Below, in pieces: positions 35,140-46,125 of a stretch of 64,000 nucleotides of DNA (its first letter is position 1; the number at the start of each line of letters is the position of its first letter). Location of the stretch: positions 3,100,001 through 3,164,000 of the forward strand of contig NZ_CP082292.1 of the NCBI RefSeq assembly GCF_019880205.1, read 5' to 3'. Below the pieces are notes generated by a model. It was not told the DNA's origin, ran no database searches, and saw only the letters and a program-made list of their open reading frames with translations. Source of the stretch: Pantoea alfalfae (GTDB lineage: Bacteria; Pseudomonadota; Gammaproteobacteria; Enterobacterales; Enterobacteriaceae). The position numbers and the translations under genes are program-made.

Positions 35140-35877
35140 CGCCCATTCACCTGGCGCAATCCGTTGCCAGGTTTCATTGGCCGTCAGTGGCTGCGTAGCA
35201 ATCACCGTCACCACGTCATGCGGCGTGGTGTGCTGCTGAAAATCAACCTCCACATCCTGATCCAGTAACTGCGCCCGGCCAAACGGTGCCCGGCGGGTTA
35301 TCCAGAACAGGTTGGTGGAGCAGAAGGCCATCAGATAGCGGCCATCTGACAGCAGCATGTTAAACACGCCCTTCTGCCGTAACGAACCGGCCAGCTCTCC
35401 GATAAAACGAAACACCGCAGGCCAGTTGCCCGGCGTGCGTGGATAGCGTGTCGCCAGCTGATGCAGGATCCAGCAGAACGCCTTCTCACTGTCCGTTTCG
35501 CCCACGGGCCGGAATGTACCGGTCTCCAGTTGACGATAGCCTTTAAGCTGACCGTTGTGCGCGTAGGTCCAGTTTCGGCCCCACAGCTCGCGGGTAAATG
35601 GGTGGGTGTTTTCCAGCGACACCTGACCACGATTCGCCTGGCGGATGTGCGCCACCACCGAATGTGATTTGATCGGATACTCCTGCACCAGACGCGCAAT
35701 CGGCGAGTTAAAGCTCGGCAGCGGATCTTTAAACGTACGACAACCTTTATCTTCGTAAAAGGTAATGCCCCAGCCATCTTTGTGAGGCCCGGTTCCACCG
35801 CCCCGCTGAACCAGTCCGGTAAAGCTGAAACAGATATCCGTGGGAACATTGGCGCTCATCCCGAGCAATTCGCACAT
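35110..35877 (-). CDS. yafJ: Class II glutamine amidotransferase-like protein YafJ
   Basis: A 255-aa Ntn-type glutamine amidotransferase domain with the nucleophile Cys2 ([12 protein letters not shown]) exposed after Met removal. Family segments are [24 protein letters not shown] and [22 protein letters not shown]. There is no synthase domain, so the physiological acceptor is unknown. The ATG at 35877 is chosen because Cys must follow Met; the longer frame begins MVA. It converges with dpaA, sharing 30 bp of 3' coding sequence. Confidence 0.9.
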   Translation of the reverse strand: MCELLGMSANVPTDICFSFTGLVQRGGGTGPHKDGWGITFYEDKGCRTFKDPLPSFNSPIARLVQEYPIKSHSVVAHIRQANRGQVSLENTHPFTRELWGRNWTYAHNGQLKGYRQLETGTFRPVGETDSEKAFCWILHQLATRYPRTPGNWPAVFRFIGELAGSLRQKGVFNMLLSDGRYLMAFCSTNLFWITRRAPFGRAQLLDQDVEVDFQQHTTPHDVVTVIATQPLTANETWQRIAPGEWALFCLGERQE

Positions 35878-35928
35878 AGCCACCACCTCTGATTTTGCGG
35901 CCTCCCGTCAGGCAGGAGGCCAGCGCAG

Positions 35929-36507
35929 TTATTTCACCATCTCTTTTTCGATCAGCAGCATCAGGATGTGGATCACTTTAATGTGGATCTCCTGGATGCG
36001 ATCGGCATAACCAAAGTGCGGCACGCGGATTTCAATATCGGCACTGCCTGCCATCTTACCGCCATCTTTACCGGTCAGGGTGATCACTTTCATCCCCTGC
36101 GCACGCGCAGCTTCAATCGCTTTAATAATATTGGCAGAGTTGCCGGAGGTTGAGAGGCCCAGCAACACATCGCCTGGTCGTCCTACCGCTTCCACATAGC
36201 GCGAAAAGACATAGTCATAACCAAAGTCATTACTGACGCAGGAGAGATGGCTGACATCAGAGATAGCAATCGCCGGATAGCCAGGACGATTTTCACGGTA
36301 GCGACCGGTCAGCTCTTCGGCGAAATGCATCGCATCACAATGTGAACCGCCGTTACCGCAGGAAAGCACCTTGCCGCCCGCCTTGAAACTGTCAGCCAGC
36401 AGCACCGCAGCACGTTGAATCGCATGAATATTGGCGTCATCGCTGAGGAATTTAGTCAGCGTATCAGCAGCTTCATTAAGCTCAGAGCGGATGATGTCCT
36501 GGTACAT
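35929..36507 (-). CDS. gmhA: Sedoheptulose-7-phosphate isomerase GmhA (LpcA)
   Basis: A 192-aa SIS-domain enzyme that converts sedoheptulose 7-phosphate to D-glycero-D-manno-heptose 7-phosphate, the first step of LPS inner-core heptose synthesis. Motifs are [23 protein letters not shown] and [13 protein letters not shown]. Length equals E. coli GmhA. It stands alone between yafJ and fadE, as in E. coli. Confidence 0.96.
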   Translation of the reverse strand: MYQDIIRSELNEAADTLTKFLSDDANIHAIQRAAVLLADSFKAGGKVLSCGNGGSHCDAMHFAEELTGRYRENRPGYPAIAISDVSHLSCVSNDFGYDYVFSRYVEAVGRPGDVLLGLSTSGNSANIIKAIEAARAQGMKVITLTGKDGGKMAGSADIEIRVPHFGYADRIQEIHIKVIHILMLLIEKEMVK

Positions 36508-36723
36508 AGGGATGTCCTTTTTTAGGAGAGGTTAATCGCAGCAAGTTTAACGGAATGGCCGGTCAGCGCAAAGCGTCATGCCATGTCCGGCCAGATAGTG
36601 GCGGCGATGATCATTGCCACAGTTGATGCAAAAATGGGCTAAAAACGGTTTTTGTGAGGCAGGTTGTAATTGCGATGTAAACAAATTGATAAATCCCTTC
36701 AACTACTCTAAACCTCTCTACAT

Positions 36724-36740
36724 AACAGGTCAGACCTCTT
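36724..36740. promoter_or_regulatory. FadR operator upstream of fadE
   Basis: AACAGGTCAGACCTCTT closely follows the FadR site pattern AnCTGGTCnGACnTGTT, with the GGTCAGACC core intact. It lies 20 bp upstream of fadE, where FadR without acyl-CoA would block transcription. Confidence 0.82.
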
Positions 36741-36760
36741 ACTACTTGGAGCGGTTCATT

Positions 36761-39211
36761 ATGATGGTTGTTTCGATACTTGCCACTGTGGCGCTGATTG
36801 GCGCCCTGTTCTATCACCGCCTGTCGTTGCGGCTCAGCAGCGCCATCCTGTTGCTGTGGACTGCGGCGATGGCTGTTGCTCATCTCTGGACGCCGTGGCT
36901 GCTGTTGCCGCTGGCGATCATCCTGCTGCCATTTAACCTGCCGTCACTGCGCCGCAGCCTGTTTTCAAAGCCGATCTTTCAGCGCTTCCAGAAGGTGATG
37001 CCGCCGATGTCACGCACCGAGAAAGAAGCGATTGATGCGGGCACCACCTGGTGGGAAGGCGATCTGTTCCAGGGCAAACCGGACTGGCAGAAGCTGCACA
37101 ACTATCCACAGCCGCGCCTGACTGCCGAAGAGCAGGCTTTCCTCGATGGCCCGGTTGAAGAAGCGTGCCGCATGGCTAACGATTTCCAGATTACCCATGA
37201 GCTGGCCGATATGCCGCCGGAACTCTGGGCTTATCTGAAAGAGCACCGCTTCTTCGCGATGATCATTAAGAAAGAGTATGGCGGACTCGATTTCTCCGCC
37301 TATGCACAGGCCTGCGTGTTGCAAAAACTGTCAGGCGTTTCCGGGATTCTGGCGATTACCGTGGGCGTGCCTAACTCACTGGGTCCGGGCGAACTGCTGC
37401 AGCACTACGGCACCGAAGATCAGAAAAATCACTATTTACCGCGGCTGGCACGCGGCGATGAGATCCCCTGCTTTGCGCTGACCAGCCCGGAAGCGGGTTC
37501 AGATGCCGGTGCGATCCCCGATACCGGCGTCGTCTGCATGGGCGAATGGAAGGGTCAGCAGGTGCTGGGCATGCGCCTGACCTGGAACAAGCGCTACATT
37601 ACGCTGGCGCCAATCGCCACCGTGCTGGGCCTGGCATTCAAGCTTTCCGACCCGGAGCATCTGCTCAGCGACAATGAGAATCCTGGCATTACCTGTGCGC
37701 TGATTCCAACGAATACCCCCGGCGTGGAAATTGGCCATCGCCACTTCCCGCTTAACGTACCGTTCCAGAACGGGCCGACGCGCGGCAACAATATCTTTGT
37801 ACCGATTGACTATATTATCGGCGGGCCGGAAATGGCCGGCCAGGGCTGGCGGATGCTGGTGGAATGTCTGTCAGTAGGCCGCGGTATTACGCTGCCATCG
37901 AACTCAACCGGCAGCCTGAAAAGTGTGGCGCTGGCGACAGGTGCCTATGCCCATATCCGCCGTCAGTTCCGGGTTTCAATCGGTAAGATGGAAGGGATTG
38001 AAGAGCCGCTGGCGCGCATCGCCGGTAACGCTTACGTGATGGATGCGGCGGCCACGCTGATTACCGCCGGGATTATGCAGGGTGAAAAACCGGCAGTGCT
38101 GTCGGCGATTGTGAAATATCACTGCACCCATCGCGGTCAGCGCGCCATTATCGACGCCATGGATATTGCGGGCGGTAAAGGCATCATGCTCGGCAACAGC
38201 AACTTCCTGGCCCGTGCCTATCAGGGCGCACCGATCGCTATCACGGTGGAAGGCGCTAACATTCTGACCCGCAGCATGATTATCTTCGGACAGGGCGCGA
38301 TTCGCTGCCATCCTTATGTGCTGCAGGAGATGGCGGCCGCAGCCAGCAACGATGTTAATGCGTTTGACGGGGCGCTGTTCAGCCATATCGGGCACGTGGG
38401 CAGCAGCACTATGCGCAGCCTGTGGCTGGGCTTAACCGCAGGGCGCACCAGCGCCAGTCCGACCCGGGATGGCACCCGCCGTTATTACCAGCACCTGAAC
38501 CGCATCAGTGCCAATCTGGCGTTGCTCTCTGATGTGTCGATGGTGGTACTGGGCGGCAGCCTGAAACGCCGCGAGCGTATTTCGGCGCGTCTGGGCGATG
38601 TGCTGAGCCAGCTCTATCTTGCCTCTGCGACGCTGAAACGCTATGACGATGAAGGCCGCAACGAAGCCGATCTGCCGCTGGTTCACTGGGGCGTGCAGGA
38701 TGCGCTGCATCAGGCGGAAGTGGCTATCGACGATTTGCTGCGTAACTTCCCGAACCGTCTGGTGGCGGGTGCATTGCGGATGACCATTTTTGCTGGCGGT
38801 CATCACTGCCCTGCGCCATCTGATCGCCTGGATCATCAGCTGGCGAAAATGCTGCAACAGCCGTCGGCTACCCGCAGCCGTCTGGGCCGTGGCATGTATC
38901 TGACGCCGAGTGAGCACAACCCTGCCGGTCAGCTGGAACAGGCGCTGCAGGATGTGATGGCGGCAGAAGTGATCCATGACAGGCTGTGTAAACAGACGAA
39001 ACAGCACCTCTCCTTTACCCGGCTGGACGCGCTGGCGAAGCGTGCGCTGGAGCAGGGCTGGATTGATGCTAAAGAGGCTGACGTGTTGAAGCGTGCTGAA
39101 GCCAGTCGTCTGCGTTCGATTAACGTCGATGAGTTTGAGCCGGAGGCACTGGCCGTACCGGTGCCAGAGAAAGCCCCTCAGCCTGCGTCACGGGCAAGTG
39201 AGGCGGCATAA
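36761..39211 (+). CDS. fadE: Acyl-CoA dehydrogenase FadE
   Basis: An 816-aa flavoenzyme catalysing the first step of fatty-acid beta-oxidation. It has an N-terminal hydrophobic region (residues 1-50, [20 protein letters not shown]), then the acyl-CoA dehydrogenase fold with [30 protein letters not shown] and [23 protein letters not shown]. The C-terminal DUF1974 extension is typical of FadE. The ATG at 36761 after TTGGAGCGG matches E. coli; the frame upstream to 36614 is not expected to be translated. It is preceded by a FadR operator. Confidence 0.96.
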   Translation: MMVVSILATVALIGALFYHRLSLRLSSAILLLWTAAMAVAHLWTPWLLLPLAIILLPFNLPSLRRSLFSKPIFQRFQKVMPPMSRTEKEAIDAGTTWWEGDLFQGKPDWQKLHNYPQPRLTAEEQAFLDGPVEEACRMANDFQITHELADMPPELWAYLKEHRFFAMIIKKEYGGLDFSAYAQACVLQKLSGVSGILAITVGVPNSLGPGELLQHYGTEDQKNHYLPRLARGDEIPCFALTSPEAGSDAGAIPDTGVVCMGEWKGQQVLGMRLTWNKRYITLAPIATVLGLAFKLSDPEHLLSDNENPGITCALIPTNTPGVEIGHRHFPLNVPFQNGPTRGNNIFVPIDYIIGGPEMAGQGWRMLVECLSVGRGITLPSNSTGSLKSVALATGAYAHIRRQFRVSIGKMEGIEEPLARIAGNAYVMDAAATLITAGIMQGEKPAVLSAIVKYHCTHRGQRAIIDAMDIAGGKGIMLGNSNFLARAYQGAPIAITVEGANILTRSMIIFGQGAIRCHPYVLQEMAAAASNDVNAFDGALFSHIGHVGSSTMRSLWLGLTAGRTSASPTRDGTRRYYQHLNRISANLALLSDVSMVVLGGSLKRRERISARLGDVLSQLYLASATLKRYDDEGRNEADLPLVHWGVQDALHQAEVAIDDLLRNFPNRLVAGALRMTIFAGGHHCPAPSDRLDHQLAKMLQQPSATRSRLGRGMYLTPSEHNPAGQLEQALQDVMAAEVIHDRLCKQTKQHLSFTRLDALAKRALEQGWIDAKEADVLKRAEASRLRSINVDEFEPEALAVPVPEKAPQPASRASEAA

Positions 39212-39370
39212 GATTCAGGGCCGATGTGATATCAGCATCGGGTACTGAACTTAAAGCGATGGGAGTCAGCACTGTTTTCAGAGGTCGACGCCTCGTCGGC
39301 CAAAAAGAGCTGACAATGACAAATCCAGGTGAATCTGACCACAATCGATTAGCTTAAGGCGCAGGGAGCA

Positions 39371-39534
39371 GGGTCAGAAGAGGAAAGCGTCCCGTGCCAC
39401 GGACAAAAACGCCGGGAGCGTTTTTGAACAACGCAAAGCGTTGGCCCGTTTACGGGCGCACCTCAGGGATGAGGTGCGTAATTGCGCGGGACGAGCGAGC
39501 CAGGGATGGCTTTAGCGACTTTCCGATCTGACCC
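39371..39534. repeat. MITE-like palindromic repeat element, direct copy
   Basis: A 164-bp element bounded by GGGTCAGA (39371-39378) and TCTGACCC (39527-39534). The internal inverted repeat extends to about 20 bp (GGAAAG near both ends). It encloses the core repeat at 39405-39483, with AAAAACGC/GCGTTTTT and CACCTCA/TGAGGTG hairpins. It is the same length as, and opposite in orientation to, the copy after phoE. It occupies most of the 395-bp gap between fadE and mtnK; the remaining sequence holds no gene that I can support. Confidence 0.8.
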
Positions 39535-39581
39535 TGTTACCGGCGCGGTCACACTCTTACAGCCAGCCTTTGATTTACCTG

Positions 39582-39608
39582 AAAGCCGACATCATGTCGG
39601 CTTTTTTT
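39582..39608 (+). terminator. Terminator between fadE region and mtnK
   Basis: AGCCGAC/GTCGGCT with a 5-nt loop is followed on the plus strand by seven T residues. It may end a long fadE transcript or an unannotated RNA. On the minus strand it directly follows the mtnK stop, but only three T residues follow the stem there. Confidence 0.75.
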
Positions 39609-40806
39609 ATCCCGCCTGACGGATGCGGGCAATCAGCGCATCCACATCTTCGACGTGATCGGCTGCCAGAATCAGCGTACGTCCCAGGTTAATCGCATTG
39701 CGGATGCAGTCGGTACGCATTGCCGGATCGGCAATCAGCTTCATATCCGCCACGTGAGACATCCCCACCGTGCGGCGAATCAGTTCGGTGCCGCAGTAAC
39801 CGATGGTATCGGCCCACACTTTACGCAGAAATGCTTGCGAATAGCCTGGATAAGCCAGCGCCTCATCGCGGGTCTTCTCTGCCGCCAGCGCCAGGAAGCC
39901 TGACGCAAAGGTCGTCCAGAGGGTGTGAACATCGCTGAGACGCTGCTCGCGTGCATCGGCGGCCTCACGCGGAGGCAGCAGACCCGGCAGGCCGCAGTAG
40001 TTAATCAGCAGGTTGCCGATGGCGGTGCCGACATCAAAACCGATAGGGCCAAAATAGCCAAATTCTGCATCAATCGCTTTCAGGCTGCCGTCCGCAACGA
40101 AAATCGAGCCGCTGTGAATATCGCCATGCAGCAGCGCTTCAGCATGGGCAAAGAAGCGATGTTTAAGGCCGCCCACCGCAATGCGCAACGCATCGTCATC
40201 ACGCAGGCTGGCGACCAGGGGCTCAAGCGCAGCGGGATAGCTGTTGCGCTCATGGTTGGTGTAAGGATCGTTAAAGAAAAGATCTTCGGTGATTTCACAC
40301 ATTTCCGGATTAATGAAACGCGCCACTTCCGCCTTTTTTTGATGCGGATGCAGGATGAAGTCGGAAGTATGGAACAGGGTCTGCGCCAGATAGTCGCCTA
40401 ACTGCTGCGCCGCTTGCGGGTAATACGCGCCTTTCACCAGCTCGCCGCGCCAGATGCGATGGCTGGAGAGATCTTCCATCACCATCACTGCCAGCTCCGC
40501 ATCATAATGGGTGATCTTCACCGTATGCTGCGGACAATATTTGTAGTGTTCGACCAGGGTCTGCGCTTCCAGCCGCGCCCGATCCAGCGTCAGTGGCCAG
40601 GACTCCCCTACGCAGCGCACATAGGGCAGCGCCTGCTTGACCACCACCCGACTGTTGCCCTGATCGTCATAAATTTTAAACACCAGGTTAAGGTTGCCAT
40701 CACCAATCTCTTCTGCGCTGCTCAGCGCGGCAGGATTGTCCACGCCGCCAAATTGTCGGGCATATTCCACAGCATCAGCAGCAGTAAAGGTACGGTATTG
40801 CGACAT
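39607..40806 (-). CDS. mtnK: S-methyl-5-thioribose kinase MtnK
   Basis: A 399-aa kinase of the aminoglycoside-phosphotransferase-like fold that phosphorylates methylthioribose to MTR-1-phosphate in methionine salvage. Recognisable parts are [11 protein letters not shown] (nucleotide loop), [10 protein letters not shown], the catalytic loop [12 protein letters not shown] and [16 protein letters not shown]. It is divergent from mtnA with a MetJ operator between them, so methionine/SAM repression of both is expected. Confidence 0.94.
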   Translation of the reverse strand: MSQYRTFTAADAVEYARQFGGVDNPAALSSAEEIGDGNLNLVFKIYDDQGNSRVVVKQALPYVRCVGESWPLTLDRARLEAQTLVEHYKYCPQHTVKITHYDAELAVMVMEDLSSHRIWRGELVKGAYYPQAAQQLGDYLAQTLFHTSDFILHPHQKKAEVARFINPEMCEITEDLFFNDPYTNHERNSYPAALEPLVASLRDDDALRIAVGGLKHRFFAHAEALLHGDIHSGSIFVADGSLKAIDAEFGYFGPIGFDVGTAIGNLLINYCGLPGLLPPREAADAREQRLSDVHTLWTTFASGFLALAAEKTRDEALAYPGYSQAFLRKVWADTIGYCGTELIRRTVGMSHVADMKLIADPAMRTDCIRNAINLGRTLILAADHVEDVDALIARIRQAG

Positions 40807-40849
40807 TGCCTGTTCCTTATCATTCGAAGGGGGTCACTCAGGGATAATA

Positions 40850-40873
40850 AGCCGTTCAGACGTCTATACATCC
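40850..40873. promoter_or_regulatory. MetJ operator between mtnK and mtnA
   Basis: Three adjacent 8-bp met boxes are AGCCGTTC, AGACGTCT and ATACATCC, with 5/8, 8/8 and 5/8 matches to AGACGTCT. MetJ binds tandem boxes cooperatively with SAM. They lie midway between the divergent mtnK and mtnA starts. Confidence 0.8.
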
Positions 40874-40927
40874 GTTCAGCATGTTGGCACAATACGCATC
40901 ATTAACGCAACATGGATTTCACCCACA

Positions 40928-41950
40928 ATGCAGACACTTCAAACCACCAGTTTACAGATTCGTGACAATCAGCTCTGGATTCTGGATCAGCAGGCGCTGC
41001 CGCAGCAGAAGAACTGGCTGCCCGCGCACAGCGTGCCTCAGCTGATTGAACATATTCACGCGCTGCGGGTGCGCGGTGCACCGCTGATCGGCCTCTCCGC
41101 CTCGCTGCTGCTGGCGCTGCTGGCAGAACAGGGACTGACGCGCGCTGAACTGGCGCAGGCACTGGAGACCCTGCGTGCCGCCCGCCCTACTGCGGTCAAT
41201 CTGATGAACAACCTGGATCGGATGAAAGTGGCCTTGGCACAGCCAGACTTTACCCCCGCGCTGGCTGAAGAAGCCTGGCGGCTGGTGCAGGAGGATAAGC
41301 TGCTGTGTGATGCCATCGCTGACGCGGGCTGCACGCTGGTGAAACCCCATAGCCAGTTGCTGACCCACTGCAATACCGGCGGGCTGGCCACCGCTGGCGT
41401 CGGTACGGCGCTGGGCGTGATTGCCCGCGCCCATCAGCAGGGGCTGATTAAGAATGTCTGGGTGGATGAAACCCGCCCGCTGTTACAGGGCGGCCGGTTA
41501 ACCGCCTGGGAGCTGGGCGAACTGGCGGTTCCTTACACGCTGATCACCGATTCCATGGCCGCCAGCCTGATGGCCCGTGGAGAAGTGGATGCGGTGTGGG
41601 TCGGCGCTGACCGCATTGCCGCCAACGGCGATGTGGCGAATAAAATCGGCACCTACAGCCTGGCGGTGCTGGCGCATTATCATCAGATTCCGTTTTACGT
41701 AGCGGCCCCACACACTACGCTGGATCGCAGCTGTCCTGATGGCGCAGCGATTCCCATTGAGCAGCGCGCCGCCAGCGAAGTGACGGGCGTAGCCGGCAGT
41801 TTTGGCAGCGTGCAGTGGGCACCGGAAGCGGCAAAGGTTTACAATCCGGCGTTTGATGTTACGCCCGCCGCCCTGATCAGCGGCTGGGTGCTGGATACCG
41901 GCGTGGTCACGCCTGACCAGGTACAGAACGGCATCTTCCAGCCGCAGTAA
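40928..41950 (+). CDS. mtnA: Methylthioribose-1-phosphate isomerase MtnA
   Basis: A 340-aa aldose-ketose isomerase of the eIF2B-like fold that converts MTR-1-P to methylthioribulose-1-P. Signatures are [26 protein letters not shown] with the active-site Cys, and [21 protein letters not shown] with the catalytic Asp. The ATG at 40928 gives the family N-terminus [10 protein letters not shown]; the frame opening at 40694 runs through the divergent promoter and is not used. It is followed by mtnD on the opposite strand. Confidence 0.95.
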   Translation: MQTLQTTSLQIRDNQLWILDQQALPQQKNWLPAHSVPQLIEHIHALRVRGAPLIGLSASLLLALLAEQGLTRAELAQALETLRAARPTAVNLMNNLDRMKVALAQPDFTPALAEEAWRLVQEDKLLCDAIADAGCTLVKPHSQLLTHCNTGGLATAGVGTALGVIARAHQQGLIKNVWVDETRPLLQGGRLTAWELGELAVPYTLITDSMAASLMARGEVDAVWVGADRIAANGDVANKIGTYSLAVLAHYHQIPFYVAAPHTTLDRSCPDGAAIPIEQRAASEVTGVAGSFGSVQWAPEAAKVYNPAFDVTPAALISGWVLDTGVVTPDQVQNGIFQPQ

Positions 41951-42006
41951 CGGTCTGCAAGGCGTTTACCGTGAGCGGCAAACGCCTTGCGAAAACGACG
42001 GGCTGA

Positions 42007-42549
42007 TTACGCCAGACGCGGATAGGCATCCGCAATCTTATCGCCGGTAAAGTTCGCTACCCAGCCTTCCTGATTATCGAAAATACGGATAGCCGTGAAG
42101 TGCGGTGACGATCCCATATCAAACCAGTGCGGCGTGCCCGCGGGCACCGAGATCAGATCATTTTTCTCGCACAGGATCTGCAGGATCTCACCATCCAGAT
42201 GCAAGCAGAACAGCCCGGCCCCCTCGACAAAGAAACGCACCTCATCTTCACCGTGCGTATGCTCATTGAGAAACTTCTCGCGCAGCACGGTTTTCTGCGG
42301 ATTGTCGGCACGCATGCTGATCACGTCCCAGCTCTGATAGCCCTTCTCCGCCACCAGCCGATCAATCGCATGCTGATAGGCGTTGATCACCGTTTCGGCA
42401 TCCGGGTTCTCACCCAAATCGCGATCGGCTTCCCAGCGCTCAAAACGGACACCTTTAGCATTCAGGCGGTCACGAATCGCTTCCGCGTCAGTGCTGTGCC
42501 ACACCGGCTGGCTGGCTTCGCGGTCGGTAAAAATAGTCAGTGCGCTCAT
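42007..42549 (-). CDS. mtnD: Acireductone dioxygenase MtnD
   Basis: A 180-aa cupin that oxidises 1,2-dihydroxy-5-(methylthio)pentene-3-one to the keto acid precursor of methionine (Fe form) or to a CO-producing off-pathway product (Ni form). The metal ligands are in [15 protein letters not shown] (two His and Glu) and the later His in GTPHWFDMG. It is the last gene of mtnBCD, separated from mtnC by 1 bp. Confidence 0.94.
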   Translation of the reverse strand: MSALTIFTDREASQPVWHSTDAEAIRDRLNAKGVRFERWEADRDLGENPDAETVINAYQHAIDRLVAEKGYQSWDVISMRADNPQKTVLREKFLNEHTHGEDEVRFFVEGAGLFCLHLDGEILQILCEKNDLISVPAGTPHWFDMGSSPHFTAIRIFDNQEGWVANFTGDKIADAYPRLA

Positions 42550-42550
42550 C

Positions 42551-43234
42551 CTAAATCGACTCCGGGTTAATCTGGGTAAAATCAGTCACCTGACGATGGC
42601 GGCTCTCGTCGTCCGCTTCGCCACGCAGTAATTGCATTGTCTGCCAGCCCGCCTCTGCGGCGGCATCCAGCTCCTGATGAATATCGGAGAGAAACAGCAG
42701 CTGCGCCGCTGGCCGACCAATTTCAGCGGCGATGGCGCGATAAGCCGCGACTTCGCGTTTGGCACCCACGTGCGTATCAAAATAGCCGCTGAACAGGCCA
42801 GTAATATCACCTTCGTCGCTGTAGCCAAATAACAATTTCTGCGCCGCAACCGAGCCGGAGGAATATACATAAAGTTCAATGCGCTGCGCCTTCCAGTGGC
42901 GCAGCGCAGGCAGGACGTCGGGATAGAGATGACCGGTAAAACTGCCGTTCACGTAGCCGTCACGCCAGATCATCCCCTGCAGCGCTTTCAGGCCGGTGGA
43001 TTTGCGATCCTGGTCCATAAAGCTCAGCAGAATGTCCGTCACCCCGTTCAGATCGGCCTGCGGCTGATCGGCCTCTTCACGCACCGACTGCAGCGCCGCT
43101 GCCACCTCGGGCTGGTGCGCATTGTTACGCACGAAGTCCGGCAGGTGCTGGCGGGCATAGGGAAACAGGATGTTATGTACAAAGCGGATATCGCTGGTGG
43201 TGCCTTCGATATCAGTAACAATGGCGCGAATCAT
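42551..43234 (-). CDS. mtnC: Enolase-phosphatase MtnC
   Basis: A 227-aa HAD-family enzyme that enolises and dephosphorylates 2,3-diketo-5-methylthiopentyl-1-P to the acireductone. The HAD motifs are [12 protein letters not shown] (motif I), [18 protein letters not shown] (motif II) and [18 protein letters not shown] (motif IV). Its ATG overlaps the mtnB stop by 4 nt. Confidence 0.94.
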   Translation of the reverse strand: MIRAIVTDIEGTTSDIRFVHNILFPYARQHLPDFVRNNAHQPEVAAALQSVREEADQPQADLNGVTDILLSFMDQDRKSTGLKALQGMIWRDGYVNGSFTGHLYPDVLPALRHWKAQRIELYVYSSGSVAAQKLLFGYSDEGDITGLFSGYFDTHVGAKREVAAYRAIAAEIGRPAAQLLFLSDIHQELDAAAEAGWQTMQLLRGEADDESRHRQVTDFTQINPESI

Positions 43235-43845
43235 GCTTTCTCCAGCAGGCGACGTTGACGTTCACATTCGAATAAAAATTCCAGACCTTCCAGATGACGG
43301 CGGGCTTCGCTGACATCCTGGCCCCAGCAGGTTAAGCCGTGGCCGCGCAGCAGAAAGCCATAACGCAGCGGAAAGCGGGCAGCGTAATCTTCAATTTCTG
43401 ACGCCAGCGCCGTAATGTCCTGGCTGTTGTCGAAAACGGGAATCGCCAGGGTATCCAGGTGGGTGTGCTGGCCGCTTAACGATTTTTGCATCTCATAGCC
43501 ATGCAGCAGCAGCGCCGCACCCTGCTCCACCCGCGACAGTACGGTCGAATTGACCGTGTGGGTGTGCAGCACCGCGCCCGCCTCCGGAAAGAGGCGATAG
43601 ATCATCGTGTGCAGCCCGGTTTCTGCCGACGGCTTACGGCCAGAGAGCGACTGGCTGGTGGCGATATCGACCTCGATAAAGTCATCCCGCGTCAGCGTGC
43701 CTTTATCTTTGCCCGATTCACTCAGCAGGCAGACATGTTCATCACGGCGCACGGACATATTCCCGCCGGTGGCCGGTGCCCAGCCTTTCGCCCCAATCCA
43801 GTGACAGGCGGCGACCAGTTGATCTAACGGAAGACTCTGCGACAT
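43231..43845 (-). CDS. mtnB: Methylthioribulose-1-phosphate dehydratase MtnB
   Basis: A 204-aa class II aldolase-like zinc enzyme that dehydrates MTRu-1-P. Zinc ligands are in [10 protein letters not shown] and [11 protein letters not shown], and [10 protein letters not shown] is the phosphate-binding loop. It is first of mtnBCD. The promoter region it shares with mtnE holds MetJ boxes and an ERIC element. Confidence 0.93.
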   Translation of the reverse strand: MSQSLPLDQLVAACHWIGAKGWAPATGGNMSVRRDEHVCLLSESGKDKGTLTRDDFIEVDIATSQSLSGRKPSAETGLHTMIYRLFPEAGAVLHTHTVNSTVLSRVEQGAALLLHGYEMQKSLSGQHTHLDTLAIPVFDNSQDITALASEIEDYAARFPLRYGFLLRGHGLTCWGQDVSEARRHLEGLEFLFECERQRRLLEKA

Positions 43846-43959
43846 AAAGGTTCCTTGCGGTGAAATATAATTCCGGATAAGTACGGGTAGCCAACGCCGC
43901 CGACGCGCAGCTCATGACGCATGTAAATGCTAAATGGACCGTGTGTAACATGGCGCATG

Positions 43960-44086
43960 TAAATGCGAAATGATCCGCATCTCAGCGAGGCAGCAAGTGC
44001 GCGCATCCCCGTGAGCTGACACTTGTCAGTGACCGGGGTAAGCAAACGAAGCTAACGAAGCTGAGGTGTGGAGCATGACGCATTTA
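43960..44086. repeat. ERIC element (127 bp)
   Basis: The element runs from TAAATGCG to CGCATTTA, 127 bp, the standard ERIC length. The central inverted repeat CATCCCCGTGAGCTGACA...GTCAGTGACCGGGGT and the flanking GAGGCAGCAAGTG align by eye with the ERIC consensus, although it is diverged. A partial copy of its left end (GCATGTAAATGC-AAATG-CC) sits about 38 bp further left at 43919-43940. The element fills the mtnB/mtnE divergent promoter region and abuts the MetJ boxes. Confidence 0.85.
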
Positions 44087-44101
44087 GCCGTCTAAGCGTC
44101 T
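44086..44101. promoter_or_regulatory. MetJ operator between mtnB and mtnE
   Basis: AGCCGTCT and AAGCGTCT are adjacent met boxes with 7/8 and 6/8 matches to AGACGTCT, 86 bp upstream of mtnE. They directly adjoin the right end of the ERIC element. Confidence 0.75.
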
Positions 44102-44186
44102 TGATTGCCAAATACTACCATCCTGTTTATAGTGGCACAAACACCGGGTGACACCGCATCAATCTTCGCGCTTAAGGCCTGACACC

Positions 44187-45347
44187 ATGACGCAGCACAA
44201 CCTGATCCCCGAGAGTAAACTCCCTCTGCTCGGCACCACGATTTTCAGCCAGATGAGTGCGCTGGCGCAGCAGCACAACGCCATCAATCTCTCACAGGGC
44301 TTTCCCGATTTCAGCGGCCCGGACTATCTGCAGCAGCGACTGGCGTATCACGTCAGCCAGGGCGCGAATCAGTATGCGCCGATGACCGGTGCGCTGCCGT
44401 TGCGTGAGGCGATTGCAGAGAAAACCGCGCGACTTTATGACTATCGTCCGGATGTTGAGGCGGAAATCACGGTGACGGCGGGCGCAACAGAAGCGCTTTA
44501 TGCGACGATTACCGCGCTGGTGCGGCCAGGCGATGAGGTGATCTGCTTTGATCCCAGCTACGACAGCTATGCCCCTGCGGTGGAGCTGTCGGGCGGCGTG
44601 ATGAAACGCATTACGCTGCAACCGCCCGCTTTTCGGGTGGACTGGCAGGCGTTTGCTGCGCTACTGAGTGACAAAACCCGGCTGGTGATCCTGAATACGC
44701 CGCACAATCCTTCGGCCACCGTCTGGCAGCAGCAGGATTTCGCCGCGCTGTGGCAGGCAATTGCTCAGCACCCAATCTATGTGCTGAGCGACGAAGTGTA
44801 TGAGCACATCTGCTTCGATGAGACGGGCCACGCCAGCGTGCTGGCCCATCCTGAACTGCGGCAGCGCGCCATTGCGGTATCGTCGTTTGGCAAGACGTTC
44901 CACATGACCGGCTGGAAAGTGGGTTACTGCATTGCCCCTGCGGCAATCAGCGCCGAACTGCGCAAGGTGCATCAGTACCTGACCTTCTCGGTGAATACCC
45001 CGGCGCAGCTGGCGATCGCCGATATGCTGCGTGAGCATCCGGAACACTATCTTGAGCTGCCGGCGTTCTATCGCGATCGCCGCGATCGACTGGCGACGGC
45101 ACTGAGCAACAGCCGCTTTAAGGTGCTGCCCTGCGAAGGCACCTACTTTTTGCTGGTCGATTACAGCGCCATCTCCGATCTGGATGATGTCAGTTTCTGC
45201 CAGTGGCTGACCCGCGAAGTGGGCATCGCCGCGATTCCCCTGTCGGTGTTCTGCGCCGATGCTTTCCCCTATAAACTGATCCGCCTCTGTTTTGCCAAAC
45301 AGCCGGCGACATTAGATGCCGCCGCGGAGCGCTTATGTCAGCTTTAA
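44187..45347 (+). CDS. mtnE: Methionine aminotransferase MtnE (YbdL)
   Basis: A 386-aa PLP-dependent class I aminotransferase, the length of E. coli YbdL. It transaminates 2-keto-4-methylthiobutyrate to methionine, preferentially with glutamine as donor. The PLP lysine is in SSFGKTFHMTGWKVGY, and NTPHNPSATVW and LSDEVYEHICFD are also conserved. The ATG at 44187 gives the expected N-terminus; a GTG at 44148 would extend it by 13 residues. It overlaps the omega-amidase gene by 13 bp. Confidence 0.93.
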   Translation: MTQHNLIPESKLPLLGTTIFSQMSALAQQHNAINLSQGFPDFSGPDYLQQRLAYHVSQGANQYAPMTGALPLREAIAEKTARLYDYRPDVEAEITVTAGATEALYATITALVRPGDEVICFDPSYDSYAPAVELSGGVMKRITLQPPAFRVDWQAFAALLSDKTRLVILNTPHNPSATVWQQQDFAALWQAIAQHPIYVLSDEVYEHICFDETGHASVLAHPELRQRAIAVSSFGKTFHMTGWKVGYCIAPAAISAELRKVHQYLTFSVNTPAQLAIADMLREHPEHYLELPAFYRDRRDRLATALSNSRFKVLPCEGTYFLLVDYSAISDLDDVSFCQWLTREVGIAAIPLSVFCADAFPYKLIRLCFAKQPATLDAAAERLCQL

Positions 45348-46102
45348 AAATTACCGTTTTGCAGGAGACGCTGAGCTGGATGGATGGCGAGGCCAACCTG
45401 CGCCATTTTGACGCGCAGCTGGCCGGATTCACCGGACGCGATCTGATTCTGCTGCCAGAGATGTTTACTACCGGCTTCGCGATGGAGGCGGCAAAGAGCT
45501 CCCTGCCAGAGGCGCAGGTGGTTGAATGGCTGCATCAGCATGCCCGTCGCACCGATGCGCTGATCGGCGGCAGCGCGGCAATCCAGACCGAAAACGGCGC
45601 GGTAAATCGTTTCCTGCTGGTCGAGCCGGACGGCACGCTGCATCAGTATGACAAGCGTCACCTGTTCCGCATGGCGGACGAGCATCATCACTATCTGCCT
45701 GGTGAGCAGCGTCAGGTCTTTGAGTGGCGCGGCTGGCGCATCCTGCCGCAAATCTGTTACGACCTGCGCTTCCCGGTCTTCTCGCGCAACCGCAACGATT
45801 ACGATCTGGCGCTCTATGTCGCCAACTGGCCTGCGCCACGCGCGCTGCACTGGCAGGCGCTGCTGTTAGCGCGGGCGATTGAAAATCAGGCGTATGTGGC
45901 AGGCTGTAACCGCGTCGGCAGTGACGGCAATCAGCATCACTATAGTGGCGACAGCCAGATTATTTCGCCGCAGGGCGAGATCCTTAGCGCAGCCGAGCCG
46001 CATCAGCGCGCCCGACTGGATGCTGAGCTGTCGCTGGACGCACTTAATGCTTACCGCGAGCGTTTTCCGGCCTGGCAGGATGCGGATCGTTTTTCGCTGT
46101 AA
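45335..46102 (+). CDS. yafV: Omega-amidase (2-oxoglutaramate amidase) YafV
   Basis: A 255-aa nitrilase-superfamily amidase with the Glu-Lys-Cys triad E42 (LLPEMFT), K107 (YDKRHLF) and C141 (QICYDLRF). It hydrolyses 2-oxoglutaramate, the keto acid left when glutamine donates its amino group, and so pulls the MtnE reaction forward. The overlap with mtnE supports this coupling. Confidence 0.92.
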   Translation: MSALKITVLQETLSWMDGEANLRHFDAQLAGFTGRDLILLPEMFTTGFAMEAAKSSLPEAQVVEWLHQHARRTDALIGGSAAIQTENGAVNRFLLVEPDGTLHQYDKRHLFRMADEHHHYLPGEQRQVFEWRGWRILPQICYDLRFPVFSRNRNDYDLALYVANWPAPRALHWQALLLARAIENQAYVAGCNRVGSDGNQHHYSGDSQIISPQGEILSAAEPHQRARLDAELSLDALNAYRERFPAWQDADRFSL

Positions 46103-46125
46103 ATCGCAGGCGCGGCCATCAGCCT

